Source: Hungateiclostridiaceae bacterium UBA3922
Lineage (GTDB): Bacteria > Bacillota > Clostridia > Acetivibrionales > DTU013
Direction of reading: 5' to 3'
DNA: 6,806 bases
Assembly: GCA_002386045.1 (NCBI GenBank)
Contig: DGEQ01000123.1
Location: 611-7,416, forward strand
The position numbers and the translations under genes were made by a program. Positions within the stretch are counted from its first letter, which is position 1, and every line of letters starts with the position of its first letter. The notes under the pieces are model-generated. The model was not told where the DNA came from, made no database searches, and worked only from the letters and a program-made list of their open reading frames with translations. This document shows, one piece after another, positions 5,327 through 6,806 of this stretch.

Positions 5327-6232
5327 ATGGACATGGCGAAGGGGGACGGATTCAGGAAAATAGCAGAGGATTACATGTGGCTCGTCCTGGGGGCGGCGAT
5401 CACTGCGGCCGCGATAAGCTTTTTCCTGGTGCCGTACAAACTGGCTCCGGGCGGCATCACGGGCGTTGCCACGGTGCTTTTTTACCTGCTGGGGGAAAGG
5501 GTGCCGGCGGGCGTCATCATACTGCTGCTGAACGTTCCGCTTTTTGCTTTCGGATATAAGCTGATCGGCCGGAAGTTCATCGTGAAGACCCTGGTAAGCA
5601 CGGTGCTCATGTCAGTGCTGATCGACCTGACTGAGCCCCTGGCCCGCAAGTTCACCGAAATGCTGAGCCCGGAGAGCATGGCGGACAGGCCGGATTACCT
5701 GCTGTACTCGATCTTTGGCGGGTTCATCATGGGGCTCGGCCTGGGGCTGGTGTTCAAATCCGGAGCGACCACCGGCGGCACGGACCTTGCTGCCAGGATA
5801 ATGCACCACTTCTTCCCGGGCATCACCATCGGCAGGGCGCTCATGCTGATAGACACTGCTGTCGTCATATTTGCTGCCGTAGCCTTCAGGAGTTTCCTGC
5901 TTGCGCTGTATTCGATACTCGCGCTTTATATCTCCACGAAAGTCATCGACGTGATAATCGAAGGCCTGAATTTCGCAAAATCCGTCTTCATTATCTCCGA
6001 CCATGCCGAAACGATCGCGCAGGACATAATGCGGGAACTGGACAGGGGAGTGACCGCATTCAACGGGAAGGGCATGTATTCCGGCAACGACAAGACGATC
6101 CTGTACTGCGTGCTGCACAGGAGCCAGATACAACAGCTCAAATCCCTGGTCAGGAGGACCGACCCGTCTGCCTTCGTAATACTGAGCGATGTTACGGAAG
6201 TGCTCGGTGAGGGGTTCATAACATATGAATGA
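5327..6232 (+). CDS. YitT-family integral membrane protein (YitT_membrane plus DUF2179)
   Basis: A 301-residue protein with the standard architecture of the YitT family. The N-terminal half holds about five hydrophobic segments (roughly residues 17-36, 44-56, 60-80, 85-101 and 124-143), with a sixth stretch at 170-203. Two glycine-rich family motifs are clear: LAPGGITGVATVL (39-51) and SGATTGGTDLAARI (145-158). Residues about 216-296 form the soluble C-terminal domain (DUF2179), including GVTAFNGKGMYSGNDKTILYCVL and DPSAFVILSDVTEVLGEGF. The family is widespread in Firmicutes; its transport or signalling role is unsettled and I assign none. The start is ATG 5327, with AAGGA (5316-5320) 6 nt upstream; an ATG two codons later (5333) is less well spaced. 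It is transcribed from its own promoter at 5153-5181, divergent from the glycosyltransferase. No convincing terminator follows. Confidence 0.95.
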   Translation: MDMAKGDGFRKIAEDYMWLVLGAAITAAAISFFLVPYKLAPGGITGVATVLFYLLGERVPAGVIILLLNVPLFAFGYKLIGRKFIVKTLVSTVLMSVLIDLTEPLARKFTEMLSPESMADRPDYLLYSIFGGFIMGLGLGLVFKSGATTGGTDLAARIMHHFFPGITIGRALMLIDTAVVIFAAVAFRSFLLALYSILALYISTKVIDVIIEGLNFAKSVFIISDHAETIAQDIMRELDRGVTAFNGKGMYSGNDKTILYCVLHRSQIQQLKSLVRRTDPSAFVILSDVTEVLGEGFITYE

Positions 6233-6300
6233 TCCATGCCTGCAATTCATCCTGTAAAACAGCAGTTTTGTCAAATTGTGTGGTTTCGAAGCATGCCATA

Positions 6301-6309
6301 TGATATAAT
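6301..6309 (+). promoter_or_regulatory. Extended -10 promoter upstream of the small ORF
   Basis: TGATATAAT combines a TG extension (6301-6302) with a perfect TATAAT (6304-6309). No good -35 box lies 16-18 bp upstream, as is common for extended -10 promoters. Transcription would start near 6316, giving a leader of about 115 nt, mostly A/T-rich. A weak hairpin (6385-6397, with G-U pairs) followed by seven T's lies in that leader. Confidence 0.5.
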
Positions 6310-6429
6310 TTTAATAGCCATAACAGGAAATTATTATTATTAAAGGATAATTATATATAAAGAATCAGCATTTTTCATATGGCGCAGTTGGCGGCTGTTT
6401 TTTTAAAAATTGTGGCAAGGGGTATTATT

Positions 6430-6561
6430 ATGTCACGTTTTTATGTGGATACAGCAATGCTGAGAAACCAGGCACAAAAAATGCAGGCATGTGCCAATAA
6501 AATAGGAAATTTCAAATATCAGATCGACAGAGTCGCCGGGAGGAAACCAGCATGGGCTTAA
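6430..6561 (+). CDS. Small 43-residue protein, possibly WXG100-like first helix
   Basis: A 43-codon ORF with an excellent start: AAGGGG (6417-6422), a 7-nt spacer and ATG 6430. The peptide MSRFYVDTAMLRNQAQKMQA is followed by a predicted amphipathic helix (CANKIGNFKYQIDRV) and a basic end (AGRKPAWA). The pattern of a short strand ending in VDT, then LR, A and I/V at helix spacing, resembles the N-terminal helix of WXG100-type secreted small proteins. There is no W-x-G turn or second helix, so at about half the usual 90-100 residues it is either a distinct small protein, a truncated relic, or a leader peptide coupling translation to the next gene, whose start lies inside its last codons. Composition is A/T-richer than the genes upstream. 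The family assignment is tentative; the ORF itself is well supported by its ribosome-binding site. Confidence 0.5.
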   Translation: MSRFYVDTAMLRNQAQKMQACANKIGNFKYQIDRVAGRKPAWA

Positions 6562-6806
6562 CATTGATATGTCCTGATACCGGCAAGAACAGTAAATTGT
6601 TTGAGACTGACAAATATCCGCCGGCAGATGATCCGGATGTTTATCGGATCGAAACTCCGGACCGGTTTATGATGCTGGAAAAGCGAAATTCAAATGATTA
6701 TGCCGCACAGGTGGAAATGCTGTCTGCAGATTTGAGACTTATACGTCTGGATAAAAAAATAACCAATAATGAAACAGAGCACGCCGAGTACCTTGCTGAA
6801 ATGGAT
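6552..6806 (+). CDS. Unrecognised protein, N-terminal part (runs off the window)
   Basis: The frame opens at ATG 6552 and stays open for 85 codons to the window end. A strong ribosome-binding site, GGGAGG (6538-6543), lies 8 nt upstream, inside the preceding small ORF. The start overlaps the end of that ORF by 10 bp, which suggests coupled translation. The visible part begins MGLTLICPDTGKNSKLFETD and is hydrophilic, with no signal peptide or membrane segment. Residues about 50-85 (YAAQVEMLSADLRLIRLDKK onward) look helical and charged, with possible coiled-coil character. I recognise no domain. Codon use is A/T-richer than in the flavoprotein or YitT genes, like the neighbouring small ORF. A cytoplasmic partner or effector in a small cassette is possible but unproven. 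Confidence 0.6.
   Translation, partial: MGLTLICPDTGKNSKLFETDKYPPADDPDVYRIETPDRFMMLEKRNSNDYAAQVEMLSADLRLIRLDKKITNNETEHAEYLAEMD

Noticed and set aside
6256..6269. AAAAC-AGCA-GTTTT hairpin after the YitT gene as a terminator
   Set aside because: The stem is only 5 bp and A/T-rich, and no separate T tract follows.
6385..6404. Hairpin plus seven T's as a terminator or attenuator
   Set aside because: Only three Watson-Crick pairs plus G-U pairs support the stem; too weak to call, though its place between promoter and small ORF is noted.
6430..6806. The two terminal ORFs as one frameshifted gene
   Set aside because: The second ORF has its own well-spaced ribosome-binding site and ATG, and its sequence does not look like a continuation of the first peptide.

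Overview
The window reads as chromosomal DNA of a Bacillota (Firmicutes) bacterium, most likely an anaerobic clostridial-type lineage with moderately high G+C. The basis is gene order and family content: an alanine racemase followed directly by an EndoAI/EndoA (MazEF-type) toxin-antitoxin pair is a classic Firmicutes arrangement, and a TagA/WecG-type glycosyltransferase and a YitT-family membrane protein fit the same background. Frequent ATA (Ile) and AGG (Arg) codons and GTG/TTG starts are also visible. I cannot name a genus.

Left part (1-1846, + strand): the 3' portion of alr (cell-wall D-alanine supply), a gap with a strong sigma-A-type promoter, then ndoAI (ribbon-helix-helix antitoxin, TTG start) and ndoA (MazF-type mRNA interferase, GTG start) separated by two bases. 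Four GTATATAC-like boxes spaced exactly 12 bp apart run across the promoter. They are my best candidate for an undescribed operator of this toxin-antitoxin operon.

Middle (2015-4102, + strand): a 695-residue flavoprotein of the FAD-dependent oxidoreductase family, with an N-terminal membrane anchor, a degenerate SLH-like region after the flavin domain, and an acidic hexapeptide-repeat tail. It looks like a surface-located flavoenzyme with unknown substrate. It converges on a minus-strand TagA/WecG glycosyltransferase (4999-4244). The 141-bp gap between them holds roughly 80-bp direct repeats that run into the glycosyltransferase 3' end.

Right part: a gene-free region of about 330 bp (5000-5326) carries two back-to-back promoters, one for the glycosyltransferase (-) and one for the YitT-family gene (+), with a TTGACT-containing motif repeated 100 bp apart and a possible structured leader. 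After the YitT gene the sequence becomes visibly A/T-richer. An extended -10 promoter leads to a 43-codon ORF that overlaps by 10 bp the start of a second, unrecognised gene running off the window. The 43-residue peptide resembles the first helix of a WXG100-type protein, so this edge may be the start of an accessory cassette.

The genes do not form one pathway. Alr and the TagA-like enzyme both serve the cell envelope, and the flavoprotein is probably envelope-located. The toxin-antitoxin pair is an independent transcription unit.
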